Assembly (NCBI RefSeq): GCF_030160395.1
Contig: NZ_BSOG01000001.1
Coordinates: 1,330,117-1,394,116, forward strand
Origin: Chitinimonas prasina
GTDB lineage: Bacteria > Pseudomonadota > Gammaproteobacteria > Burkholderiales > Chitinimonadaceae
Reading direction: 5' to 3'
Length of the DNA stretch: 64,000 nucleotides
In this document: piece after piece, positions 43,710-52,815 of the stretch
How the letters are laid out: each line of letters starts with the position of its first letter
Numbering within the stretch: position 1 is the first letter of the stretch
Notes under the pieces: model-generated
Told to the model about the DNA's origin: nothing
The model's input: only the letters and a program-made list of their open reading frames with translations
Database searches by the model: none
Made by a program: the position numbers and the translations under genes

Positions 43710-44939
43710 ATGCTGAAATCAAACTGCCTTGTTGAAAATCCCATTGCCCGAACAGTGGCACTTTGCCTGGTGCCCCTGGCTTTGTTGTCGGCCTGCAATG
43801 GCATTTCAGCCAAAACGAATGTGCAGGCCAGCTTGTGTGCGGCCAAGCAGCCTGGTGCATCGGTCAAGCAGATAAAAGCCTGTGAAGGGGACTTGCCTGC
43901 CAAGGTGGGCAAGGCCATGCAGGGCATACAGAAAAAACATGGCGTGACCGCCGCCACCATCTCGATCATGCATGACGGCCGGGTGCTGCATGAACAGGGT
44001 TATGGCTTTCTGGACGCGACCCAGCGTACCCCTTTGCCGGCCAATGCGCTGTTTGTCACCGCCAGCATCATTAAGCCGGTGACCGCCGCCGCTATACATA
44101 AGCTGGCAGCGGCGCGGCAGCTGTCATTGGACGACAAGGTGTTCTGCACGGTGGCAGGCCAAAGCTGCTGGCTGCCTGTGCCCCTCTCGCCAGAGGAGGC
44201 TTTCGATCCCCGGCTCAAGGACATCACCATCAGCCATCTGTTGGCCCACCAAGGCGGCTGGGATGCGTCGGTTTCCGGCGATGCCTTCATCGCCGAGGCC
44301 GTGATCCGGGCCGAGCTGGGCCTGAATGCACCGGCCCAGCAAGAGGACATCACCCGCTGGATGGTGCGACGGCCCCTGGATTACCAGCCAGGCAGTCAAA
44401 TGGTGTACTCCAACTTTGGCTATATGCTGCTGGGGCGCATTATCGAGCAGGCCAGCAAGACGGCCTATGTCGACTATGTGTACGGCCAGATCTTGCAGCC
44501 TCTGGGTATTCCGCGCGAGGACTTCAAGCCCATGGCATCGCGCCTGAAGGATCACGATCCCCGCGAACCCAACTATCTGACTACCTTGCAGGTTCCCAGT
44601 GTGTTTGAGCCTGGCAAGATGGTGTCGGCGCTGGATGGGGCGGTGCGGGCGGAGAACTGGCAATCGACCGGTCTGGTGATCAGCACGGCCCATGCCATGG
44701 CGGCCTTTGCCGGTAAATATGAGGCGCCCAGCGGTCTGCCGCTGGCGGGTAAGACACACAACGGCGGTCACACCGGGGCGGTGCCCGGCCTCACCACGGT
44801 GATGCGCCAGCTGCCGTCGGGCATCAGCTTTGCCGTGATGCTCAATACGCGGGATGAATTACACAGCGATGGGCCGGGGTCGGTTGAATACAGCGCCCTG
44901 TACGACATCGAGAACGCGCTCAAGGAGGCGGGTCTGTAA
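43710..44939 (+). CDS. Serine hydrolase lipoprotein, class C beta-lactamase family
   Basis: This 409-aa protein has a lipoprotein signal peptide (LCLVPLALLSACNG, lipid Cys29). A beta-lactamase/penicillin-binding fold carries SIIK (Ser119, Lys122) as the SxxK motif, YSNFGY (Tyr233) as the YxN motif, and GGHTGAVPG as the third motif. Members are D,D-peptidases, esterases or true AmpC; the extra hydrophilic N-terminal stretch and lipid anchor argue against classical AmpC. The ATG at 43710 is used because the signal peptide begins there. It is divergent from a two-component system that may regulate it. Confidence 0.88.
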   Translation: MLKSNCLVENPIARTVALCLVPLALLSACNGISAKTNVQASLCAAKQPGASVKQIKACEGDLPAKVGKAMQGIQKKHGVTAATISIMHDGRVLHEQGYGFLDATQRTPLPANALFVTASIIKPVTAAAIHKLAAARQLSLDDKVFCTVAGQSCWLPVPLSPEEAFDPRLKDITISHLLAHQGGWDASVSGDAFIAEAVIRAELGLNAPAQQEDITRWMVRRPLDYQPGSQMVYSNFGYMLLGRIIEQASKTAYVDYVYGQILQPLGIPREDFKPMASRLKDHDPREPNYLTTLQVPSVFEPGKMVSALDGAVRAENWQSTGLVISTAHAMAAFAGKYEAPSGLPLAGKTHNGGHTGAVPGLTTVMRQLPSGISFAVMLNTRDELHSDGPGSVEYSALYDIENALKEAGL

Positions 44940-45039
44940 TGGTTGTTTGAGGGATGGCTGAGGATGCCGCCAAGTCTAGGGTTTGCCTCACTACTCCAAA
45001 GGGGGCGTGCCTTTCCCGCCCCCCGCTCCACGTGAAACA

Positions 45040-46452
45040 TCAGCGCAAACTCACCGTCAAGCGCTTCCACGCTGCATCCTGCCAGCGGTAGAAAGTGCTC
45101 AGCGAGCTGGGTTGGTCGGCTTGCTTCAGCACCGTCATGCTGTCCAGGCTGATCAGCTGGAAGCTGCGCTGGTAGCGGCCTTGCACGCGGGCCTCGCGGG
45201 CGGCCAGCATCTGTTTGCTGCCTGGCACCCAGCCGGCAAACTCGATATAGCCGAGATCGGGGCCTTGGTCGGCCGGGGGGAGCACGCTCAGTACCCAGCC
45301 CTCGGGGGTTTGCTGGAATACCCACAGCTCGCGCCAGTTGGCCAGCGGTTGCACGGCCAGTGCCAGGGCTGTGCCGTCGGCGTTGCTGCGGGCCGAGGCG
45401 GTCCATACCGTGCCGTAGCTGCAGCGGCGGTAAAGCGAGGTGGGTGTTTTCTGGCGGGTGTCCTGCAATTGCACGCAGGTCTCGCCAGGCTGGCCGGGTT
45501 CGGTGACGATGCGCAGCTTGCCGGGGATGGCGGCCGTAGCGGTTTCGACGGCCCAGCGTGAGGCGCCCACGCGCATGGCGGCGTCGTTGTAGCTGGCCTG
45601 GTCGTCTTCGGCCAGCTCCTGCTTGTTGATGGCTGCCAGCTCATTGAGGGCGCGTTCGGCGGCAGACTGGAAGGCCTCGCCCCGCCGGTTGCGCTGGTAG
45701 GCGAGATTGGCCCAGATGCCGGCGCGGCGCAGGCGCAGCTGGTTCTTCAGCTGTTCGGGCAGCTTGTCGCTGGCGATGCGGTTGAGCAGGTCGGCGGCTT
45801 CGTTGTCGGCACTGTAGCGGGCCTGCGGATGCAGGTCGGCGCGCTGGCAGTCGGGCCGGGTCAGGGCCAAGGCGGCGCGGGCGCGTTGCTCGTCGGTGGC
45901 CGGCAGGCTCAGCACGCGGCGGTAGGCATCACCCTGGTAGCAGAGCTGGATGCGCTCGTCGCGCTCCAGGCTGGTCATGCTGATGCCGTAATGGGCGGCA
46001 ACTTCCAGGTGGGCTGCCACCGTGGTATCGGTCGCCTTGGCCTGGCTGTTGCTGGCACGGCGGGCCAGCCGGTCTGCCATGTTGCCCAGTGCCTCGAAAG
46101 GCTCAGCAGTGATGCTCTGGGCCGGCGCGGCCTTAAGGTAGGCGGCGCTATAGGCGATGCCCAGGGCTTCGGCGCCGGGGGTGTCGCGCAGAAAGCGCAC
46201 CACGCTCAGCAGTTCGGGTGCAGCGGCGGCATCCAGCTGGGTTTGGCGTACCTGGCTGGCCCGCACATAGCCGCCGCGTTCGCGCCGGTGATCCCAGACC
46301 TGCAGGTAGCCCAGGCGCTCGCCGCGGATTTCCAGGCTGTCGCCTTGCCACAGCACGGCCTGCTGCTGGGCGCTGTCCTTGGGGGCGGCACGCAGGGGGG
46401 CCTGGTTCTGGGTGACGATGGCCATGGCGGCCAGGGAGGCGATCAACATCAT
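45040..46452 (-). CDS. Secreted SH3-like domain protein of unknown function
   Basis: This 470-aa protein has a short N-terminal hydrophobic signal ([17 protein letters not shown]). A bacterial SH3-like stretch follows ([20 protein letters not shown] then GGYVRASQV), then a long helical middle region and a beta-rich C-terminal third ([20 protein letters not shown]). I recognise no enzymatic motif. The start overlaps the stop of the SPFH gene by four bases, so the two are co-translated and probably work together at the cell envelope. Confidence 0.7.
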   Translation of the reverse strand: MMLIASLAAMAIVTQNQAPLRAAPKDSAQQQAVLWQGDSLEIRGERLGYLQVWDHRRERGGYVRASQVRQTQLDAAAAPELLSVVRFLRDTPGAEALGIAYSAAYLKAAPAQSITAEPFEALGNMADRLARRASNSQAKATDTTVAAHLEVAAHYGISMTSLERDERIQLCYQGDAYRRVLSLPATDEQRARAALALTRPDCQRADLHPQARYSADNEAADLLNRIASDKLPEQLKNQLRLRRAGIWANLAYQRNRRGEAFQSAAERALNELAAINKQELAEDDQASYNDAAMRVGASRWAVETATAAIPGKLRIVTEPGQPGETCVQLQDTRQKTPTSLYRRCSYGTVWTASARSNADGTALALAVQPLANWRELWVFQQTPEGWVLSVLPPADQGPDLGYIEFAGWVPGSKQMLAAREARVQGRYQRSFQLISLDSMTVLKQADQPSSLSTFYRWQDAAWKRLTVSLR

Positions 46453-47699
46453 TCTGCTCCTGCTTCGCTGCTGCTCTCGGCATCGGCCTGGCGTGGGGCG
46501 TTTGGCAGTTTGCCGATCAGGCCCGAGCCGATAAAGCCACCATCAGCTGAGGGCGGGGCGATGATGACCGAGATATTGTCCGACAGCTTGTCGGCCAGGG
46601 TTTTCTGGATCAGCAGCGGATGCTTGGTGATGACGGCGCCATCGCGGGCCATCTGCTCGCTGCTGGTCTTGCCCAGCCGCTCCATGCGGTAGACCTCGGC
46701 ATCGGCCAGCTTCTGGCGCGAGTCGGCCTCGCCGGCGGCTTCGATGCGGCGGGCCTGGGCGCTACCCTCGGCGGTCCGGATACGCGACTGCTTGTCGGCC
46801 TCGGCCTCCAACTGGCGCTGTTCTATCTGCTTCTGCTTGAAGGGCAGCACATGCTTCATGGCTTCCTCCTGGGCGCGGGCGGCGATGATCTGCTCGCTGG
46901 CGGCGGCCTCGGCTTCCTTCTGGCGGCGTACCTTCTCGGCCTCGGCGTCCAGTGCGGTGGCCTCCACCTGCTTGCCCTTGAGCTCCAGGGTGTAGCGCAT
47001 CTTCTCGGTCTGCAGCTCTTCGGCCAGCAGGCTTTCCATGCCGACGCGGTATTCGGGCGGCAGGTCGACCTTGCCCATCTGCACGCTGCGCAGCTGTATG
47101 CCATCGGCAGCCAGGCGCGGCTTGAGTTCGGCCTCTATCACCTGCTGTATCTCGGCCCGCTTGCTGGAGAAGATCTGCCTCACGGTGTAGCGGGTGAAGG
47201 TCTTGTAGATGACGCCCTGCACTGCCGGTTCGACAATCTGGCCGCCGATGTCTTCCGGCAGCTTGCGGGCCATGGTGCCGACCTTGGTGGGGTCCAGGGT
47301 GTAGCGGATGGTGAGGTCTACCCCCAGCGACAGTCCTTCGATGGACTGGAATGGCGCCTCGCCGTTGGCGCGGCTGCTCTGCACCGGGCGGTAGACCTGA
47401 TCACGCAGGCTGAAGCGGCGCATTTCGTGCAGCCCCGGCAGGACCAGCGCGCTGCCTTCGCGCAGCTCGGTCAGGCCGCCGGTAAGCCGGTTGCTGCGCA
47501 CACCGATCTCGCCGTTGCCCAGGGTCTGGATGGGCGGGTGGGTATAGAGGCCGTAGCCGGCTGCCAGCAAGACGGCACCTGCCAGCAGCTTGCCCTTGTG
47601 TTGTGCCAGGCCGCTGGCGGCCAGTTGTCCGCCCTGGGCGGCCGGCTTGGCCAGCAGGTTACGGATGGCCAACGCCAGCTTCTTGATACGTTCCGACAT
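46449..47699 (-). CDS. SPFH/Band 7 (prohibitin-like) membrane protein
   Basis: This 416-aa protein has one membrane segment near residue 35-55 ([18 protein letters not shown]). A Band 7 domain follows ([18 protein letters not shown] through [15 protein letters not shown] and [18 protein letters not shown]). A long charged coiled coil ([20 protein letters not shown] onward) and a Pro/Gly-rich tail end the protein. Such proteins form ring-like membrane microdomain scaffolds and modulate proteases. The start at 47699 (MSERIKK) has a GGGG site; a longer frame upstream has no support. The 243-bp gap upstream is shared with the divergent response regulator gene. Confidence 0.88.
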   Translation of the reverse strand: MSERIKKLALAIRNLLAKPAAQGGQLAASGLAQHKGKLLAGAVLLAAGYGLYTHPPIQTLGNGEIGVRSNRLTGGLTELREGSALVLPGLHEMRRFSLRDQVYRPVQSSRANGEAPFQSIEGLSLGVDLTIRYTLDPTKVGTMARKLPEDIGGQIVEPAVQGVIYKTFTRYTVRQIFSSKRAEIQQVIEAELKPRLAADGIQLRSVQMGKVDLPPEYRVGMESLLAEELQTEKMRYTLELKGKQVEATALDAEAEKVRRQKEAEAAASEQIIAARAQEEAMKHVLPFKQKQIEQRQLEAEADKQSRIRTAEGSAQARRIEAAGEADSRQKLADAEVYRMERLGKTSSEQMARDGAVITKHPLLIQKTLADKLSDNISVIIAPPSADGGFIGSGLIGKLPNAPRQADAESSSEAGAE

Positions 47700-47942
47700 G
47701 GTGTTACCCCTTGTATATGCGCTGTTGGAATCGCGGTCTGCAAGCCACCGCCGGTGGCCCGGGAGCAGTCCGCGTTGCCCTGCTCCTTGGGATGCATGTT
47801 GCGCGAGGGGCCGCGGAAATATCAAAGCCGGGCCGGGGTGAGTTTCATCCGCCGCCGGAAGAAAAACTCACACCGCCCTGGGCCGGTTCCATTCGATAAT
47901 GGCGCATAGCAAAAACCGGCCCTATGGCCACGGAGCAAGGCC

Positions 47943-48653
47943 ATGTTGAAGGTTGCCGTCGTAGAAGATGATCTGCCCACCAGCAACCAGCTGCGTGGCT
48001 GGATAGAGTCGGCCCGGCCCGGCATACAGGTGGACCAGTGGTTCAACCGGGACGACGCCGAGGCGGCCATCAGCCGCGAGCGGTATGACCTGGTGGTGCT
48101 GGATATCGAGCTGGGGCGCGAACGCCATGCCGGGGTGGCCATCATCAATGCCATCAACAAGGGCTCGGGCACGCCGGTGCTGGTGGTATCGGCCATGCCC
48201 GCCACCATCTACCGCAGCATCATGAAGGCGCTGGATGCCTGGGACTACCTGCAGAAGACCACCTTCGAGGAAGGCGACTTCATCGACACCTTCCTGGAAA
48301 TACTGCGTGCCGCCAAGGACAGGCCCGGCCGCCAGGAAGCCCCCGCCGCCCTGCCCCAGGGCAATGAGCTGTCGCTGGACCCACTGCGCCAGAGCACGCC
48401 GATCTGGCGTGGCCAGCGCATCAACCTGCCGCTGACAGCCCAGCGCATCCTGGCCACGCTGTACCAGTGCCGGGGCCAGGTGGTGTCCTATGACGACCTG
48501 TTCCAGGTAGTGAAAAGCGGCCGCAACCGCGACAATATCCGCAAGCATGTCAGCACCCTGCGGGATGCCTTCCGCGAGATAGACCCGGCTTTCGACTGCA
48601 TCGAGAACATACCCATGCGTGGTTTCCGCTGGGTAGACCAGGCCGGCCGATGA
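47943..48653 (+). CDS. Response regulator with winged-helix output
   Basis: This 236-aa protein has a receiver domain with VVEDDLPTSN, phospho-acceptor Asp54 in VVLDIELGRERHAG, and SAMP/QKTTF in place of the usual T/S...KP. A linker and a winged-helix domain follow (INLPLTAQRILATLYQCRGQ, NIRKHVSTLRDAFREIDPAF, MRGFRWV). The missing canonical K-P pair (here Q-K-T) is an oddity for the receiver switch. It overlaps the kinase gene by four bases, forming a two-component operon. Confidence 0.88.
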   Translation: MLKVAVVEDDLPTSNQLRGWIESARPGIQVDQWFNRDDAEAAISRERYDLVVLDIELGRERHAGVAIINAINKGSGTPVLVVSAMPATIYRSIMKALDAWDYLQKTTFEEGDFIDTFLEILRAAKDRPGRQEAPAALPQGNELSLDPLRQSTPIWRGQRINLPLTAQRILATLYQCRGQVVSYDDLFQVVKSGRNRDNIRKHVSTLRDAFREIDPAFDCIENIPMRGFRWVDQAGR

Positions 48654-50725
48654 AGCCCGCCTGGTGGAGCCTGACACCCTACCGCCTGCGGCTGCTGTCG
48701 CGCGGGGCCTTCCTGCTGCTGGCGCTGGCAACGGTGGCGCTGGCGCTCTATGTGCTGCGCGAGGAAAAGCAGCTCAGCTACCGCAACTACCAATACGGCT
48801 TCAGCAAGACCCAGGCACAGATCGCTGCCAAGCTGCACCACCCGGCTGGTCAACTGGCCCTGCTCAACCCACGCACCGGCAATGACAACCTGGTCCCGCT
48901 GCGGCCCCTGCTGCTGCCCTATACCGCCATTGATTTCGACGACCAGTACAAGGTGCAGCAGGCAGTGGAGATGGCCGGCTGCCTGGTGCAGTATCGCGAC
49001 GGCACACTCTGCACCGCCGTAGGCAGCAATCCCTGGGCCGGTGGTTTCGTCTATGTGGCAGGCAGCTTTGCCAGCAGCGAACTGGTGGCCCACGCGCGCG
49101 GTGAGGATGACCTGAGCCTGGCGCATCGGGTGCGGGTGGTGGTGACTTTGCGCGGCCAGACCTATCGCTGGATCGCCCCGTTCGAGCTGCTGGGCCAGGT
49201 CGACGCCAGGCCAGAGGCCGGCGTGCGCGGCCGGCTGACGGGGTTTGTCGATCGTGGCCGGGTCATGCCGGGCGCCCGGCCGGTGCGGGATTTCCGAGGC
49301 TGGATCTGGCAGGACGGCCATTGCGATACCGTCGGGCCCATGGGGCCGGTGGCCTGCAGCAAGCGGTCGTTCTTCTCGCTGCGCCTGCCGGTAGGGGTGC
49401 TGCGCGATGCCTTGTTCATGAAACAGAAGCTGGTCTGGCCGCCGGCCGATCTGGACCGGATACAGGTACATGTGCAGGTGCTGCCGCCAGGCGAAGGCCC
49501 GCCCCTGCTCGATAGCAACAGCCCGGAAGCCACCCTGCCCTTTGCCCTGACTGATCTCGCGCCGCTGCTGTTGCCCGGCGAGCAGTTACGCCTGCGCAAG
49601 CTGCCCGATGCCGGCCAGCCTGATCTGCTGCAGCTGACCGGCGTGGCGGACGAACCCTACCAGCCCTCGCGCCTGATCAGCAGTGTGATCCGGCGGCTGG
49701 CGGTGGCCGGCTATGATCAGCCACTGGAAGCGCGCGAGACCATCGCCACCCCGCTGGGCAGCTACCAGCTGATACTGACGGGCGATGTGCGCAGCGTGAA
49801 CCGCAACCTGGCGGTGGTGGCCACCCGGGTATCGTGGTTTGTCGGTGCCATGCTGCTAGCCATCATGCTGGCCTGGCTGGCGATAGAGATAGGCATCATC
49901 CGCCGCATCACGGTGCTGACCCGGCGGGCGGCCTCGGTGTCGCGCACCGTGCGGGGGGTAGGCGAGCTGGACCAGATAGACCTGAGCGACCTGCGCGGCC
50001 ATGACGAGCTGGGCGTGCTGGCCGCCGGCCTGGCCGACCTGCTGCAGCGGGTAAAGGAAGACGTCGCCCGCGAACATATCCGCGCCGAGCAGGAAAAGGA
50101 CATGTGGCATGCCGTGGGACACGAGATCATGTCGCCGCTGCAGTCGCTGATGGCCCTGCACGGCGGCAGCGACGACGACAGCAGCCGCTATATCCACCGC
50201 ATGCAGCAGGCCATCCGGGTGCTCTATGGCACGGCCTCGCCCAGCGAGGCCTTCCAGTCCACCACCCTGCAGGCGCAGGCCATCGATATCGCCGCCTTCT
50301 TGCAGCATGTGGCGGCCAATGCCCCCAGCGCAGGCATCGTCGAAGTCCACTACCAGGGCCCGGCAGGCCCACTATGGGCCCGTGCCGACGAATACCCGCT
50401 GGAGGACGTGGTCACCCATGTGCTGCGCAACGCCGACCGCTATCGCCCCGCAGGCAGCCACATCACCCTGCAACTGCAGGCCAGCGACACCGCCGTGACC
50501 GTGGCCATACGCAACCAGGGGCCGGCCATCGCCGAGGACATGCTGGACAAGATCTTCGAATATGGCGTATCAGACCAAGCCGAATCCGGCGCCCTGGGCA
50601 ACCGCGGCCAGGGCCTGTTTGTCGCCAAAACCTATATGGCCAAGATGGGCGGCACCATCACGGCGCACAATCTGGATGATGGCGTGTGCTTTGAGTTGGT
50701 GTTGCAGCGGGCGGTGGGGGCTTGA
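48650..50725 (+). CDS. Large membrane sensor histidine kinase
   Basis: This is a 691-aa protein. TM1 about 15-40 (LLSRGAFLLLALATVALALYV), a large periplasmic domain of about 340 residues without a family I know, TM2 about 385-415, and a HAMP-like region follow. The phospho-acceptor is His491 in HAVGHEIMSPLQSL, a variant of the usual H-E-x-R-T-P box. The ATPase part has VLRNADRYRP, RNQGPAIAED and GNRGQGLFVAKTYM, all somewhat degenerate. It is partnered with the upstream regulator. Confidence 0.88.
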   Translation: MKPAWWSLTPYRLRLLSRGAFLLLALATVALALYVLREEKQLSYRNYQYGFSKTQAQIAAKLHHPAGQLALLNPRTGNDNLVPLRPLLLPYTAIDFDDQYKVQQAVEMAGCLVQYRDGTLCTAVGSNPWAGGFVYVAGSFASSELVAHARGEDDLSLAHRVRVVVTLRGQTYRWIAPFELLGQVDARPEAGVRGRLTGFVDRGRVMPGARPVRDFRGWIWQDGHCDTVGPMGPVACSKRSFFSLRLPVGVLRDALFMKQKLVWPPADLDRIQVHVQVLPPGEGPPLLDSNSPEATLPFALTDLAPLLLPGEQLRLRKLPDAGQPDLLQLTGVADEPYQPSRLISSVIRRLAVAGYDQPLEARETIATPLGSYQLILTGDVRSVNRNLAVVATRVSWFVGAMLLAIMLAWLAIEIGIIRRITVLTRRAASVSRTVRGVGELDQIDLSDLRGHDELGVLAAGLADLLQRVKEDVAREHIRAEQEKDMWHAVGHEIMSPLQSLMALHGGSDDDSSRYIHRMQQAIRVLYGTASPSEAFQSTTLQAQAIDIAAFLQHVAANAPSAGIVEVHYQGPAGPLWARADEYPLEDVVTHVLRNADRYRPAGSHITLQLQASDTAVTVAIRNQGPAIAEDMLDKIFEYGVSDQAESGALGNRGQGLFVAKTYMAKMGGTITAHNLDDGVCFELVLQRAVGA

Positions 50726-50897
50726 GTGGCATCAATTGCCCCGCCATTCAATTCCATCATTCGTGGACGACCTTTGAGGGAGTCCAACGCATCTAACCCC
50801 TCTAACCCCTCCTCATAAGAAACCATGAGGTCTTGTTATTTGCACTCCATGGCTGTTTAGAATATGCAAAATACAAGACCCCACGGTCGCACGTTCG

Positions 50898-51173
50898 CTA
50901 AAGCATCGCTACTCGCCGAACCGCTGATAACCTTTCCAACAGAGCCAATCCCACCGAGTCATTCGCCTCCACAACCCTCCCGAGCTGCGCAACAAAATAG
51001 TCTTTCACATCTTGCGGCAGCACCTCCCAGAAGTCTTTGTCGTTCACTCCACCATCGAAAAGCGGGAGAGCGAACCAAAAGAATTCACTTGCTGTGTACG
51101 TTCCGGCTTCGTACAGCGGCAAGACTTCAGCCAGTTTAGCTTGCCACTCAACTTTGCTCATTTTCAGTTTCAT
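50898..51173 (-). CDS. 91-aa hypothetical protein in the AT-richer islet
   Basis: This small acidic soluble protein has MSKVEWQAKLAEVLPLYEAG, then SEFFWFALPLFDGG and DFWEVLPQDVKDYFVAQLGR. It looks like a genuine helical protein with balanced composition, but I recognise no family. A second ATG four codons in is possible. Codon use is less GC-rich than in surrounding genes, which with the IS remnant nearby suggests horizontal acquisition. Confidence 0.65.
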   Translation of the reverse strand: MKLKMSKVEWQAKLAEVLPLYEAGTYTASEFFWFALPLFDGGVNDKDFWEVLPQDVKDYFVAQLGRVVEANDSVGLALLERLSAVRRVAML

Positions 51174-51265
51174 CGCCGTCTCAGAATTATTTGGTCAGCG
51201 TATGTCAAAGTGCCAGCAGAGGGACCCCAAATGCGTAGCATTTGTGTGTCCGGTTGACTGCCGTG

Positions 51266-51760
51266 TTAGGTACCGGGTACTTCCGATAACCATGTAACAG
51301 GTACGGGCTTGTTATGGGTGCTTCTGTCAAAACCAAATTTGATCTCATAGACTTTGCCGGGCAGCACTTTCCCTTTGAGTTTTGATACCCCTTTCAAAAC
51401 GAATAACCCTCCGCCATACTCGCCGATGACCGGCGAAATATTAGCACCTTTCGGTGCAGTCCAGGCTGGCCCCCCAGCATCATGAACTGTAAAGCCATGG
51501 CTAACTTCGATTTCGAATTCATGCTCACCAGGCGGAACATAGAGCGAACCGAAGTAACCAATGGAAAGCGTATACGTGCTTTTTTCATTGACTCTGCGAA
51601 TCAACATGATTCCTCCTGGGACTACCGTAGGATGCAATATGGCAGCTTTTTCCGGCGCAATGCTATTTGCAATTAGGATGGTTTTGGGTCCGCCTGTTGC
51701 ACAGCCCATAAGAGAAATTACAATGACCAGTGCAGCAGCGTATATTTTCATGGCGTTCAT
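51266..51760 (-). CDS. Small lipoprotein, hypothetical
   Basis: This 164-aa protein has a lipoprotein signal peptide (KIYAAALVIVISLMGCATGG, lipid Cys after G). A beta-rich domain follows, containing LSIGYFGSLYVPPGEHEFEI, a pattern seen in small periplasmic proteins that carry peptides or sugars on a beta-sandwich, though I cannot name the family. The ATG at 51760 is used; ATG at 51751 would also leave the signal intact. AT-richer than neighbours. Confidence 0.7.
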   Translation of the reverse strand: MNAMKIYAAALVIVISLMGCATGGPKTILIANSIAPEKAAILHPTVVPGGIMLIRRVNEKSTYTLSIGYFGSLYVPPGEHEFEIEVSHGFTVHDAGGPAWTAPKGANISPVIGEYGGGLFVLKGVSKLKGKVLPGKVYEIKFGFDRSTHNKPVPVTWLSEVPGT

Positions 51761-51949
51761 TTCTTTCTTTGTGAGCGAATAAGTGAAGAGGGAGGCATCT
51801 AACGAGGCTGTAGAAAAAGGGCTCAACGAGCGAGGTGTAGCTTCCCCTGTTCCGGGGGCTGAATTTTTGATCATGTCTCAGCGTCGTCTCATGGGATCTT
51901 CCAAGTGAGTCAGGCGTGCGCCAGGGGTCCTCGCGGCAAACCACCCAAC

Positions 51950-52815
51950 TTAAGCCAGCCTCAGCCCAACAATCCTTTCCGCGATCCGGTCCACGGCTTG
52001 GGCGAGCAGATCAACCGCCCGAGAGGTGCGCAACGGTAACAGCGGCAGAATAGGCTTGAGCACCGTATGGGCTTAAGCATCGCCTGTGCGGCCAGGCTGG
52101 TCAAGACCTGCAGGTTGTCGCACAGCACCCGGGCCGCAAAGTCCTGCGCGACCGCCAAGTGCGACAGGCCCGACACGTGCTCGAGGTTCAGGCGACACTT
52201 GAGCCGCTTGAACGCCTCCTCGATGCGCCAGCGCTGGTGATAAAGGTCGCCGAACAACGTGGCCGGAAAGGCGGCAGAATCAAGCAGATTGCTCATCAGG
52301 ACGCTTACCTGACTGTTTGGTGTGAGGTGGCGTATCAGGTGCATGGTCTGCGGCGTGGCCGGGCAGTCGTAGTCAGCGGCATTGCTGCGGTTCGGTGCCG
52401 TCAGTATGACCATGCGCTCGGCCTCCCCGCTGCGCAGTAAGTCATGTACACATGCATAGCCCGAGCCAACGACCCGCATGCAGAAGCGGATGCTGCGCTG
52501 GTTCAGGGCTGCCACCAGCCAGCGGGCGGCATTGCCGCGATCAAGCAGCAGCAGATCATCGTGACCAAGGCGGTCGAGCTGCTCGAACAGCATCTGTCGC
52601 TCGTTCTCCAGCGGGCCGCGCAAGGCGCCTGCCAGCATCAAATCAGCACCGGGCAGATGCAGGCAGAAGGCGAGTTGATCGCGCATGGCAGCGTGCGGCA
52701 CATGGTTGATGCGCAGCCCAAAGCGCAGGGAAGAGCCATCGCCGGCGACCAGGCACAAGCCACGCCAGCGCGGTATCAGCGGATTGCTATGCGGTTTGCC
52801 GCTCCGGCACCACAT
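51950..52815 (-). pseudogene. IS4-type transposase remnant, 5' truncated and frameshifted
   Basis: The readable part has the DDE transposase pattern: CLVAGDGSSLRFG (first Asp), LLLLDRGNAARW (second Asp) and YHQRWRIEEAFKRLKCRL, the Y-R-E-K signature of IS4-like elements. About 100 N-terminal residues are missing, since the frame runs into the end of the neighbouring GGDEF-EAL gene. Near 52050-52090 the frame shifts. The downstream part, in another frame, reads VLKPILPLLPLRTSRAVDLL and ends ERIVGLRLA at 51950. GAGGCTGTAGAAAAAGG at about 51802 resembles IS ends. The element is inactive. Confidence 0.8.
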
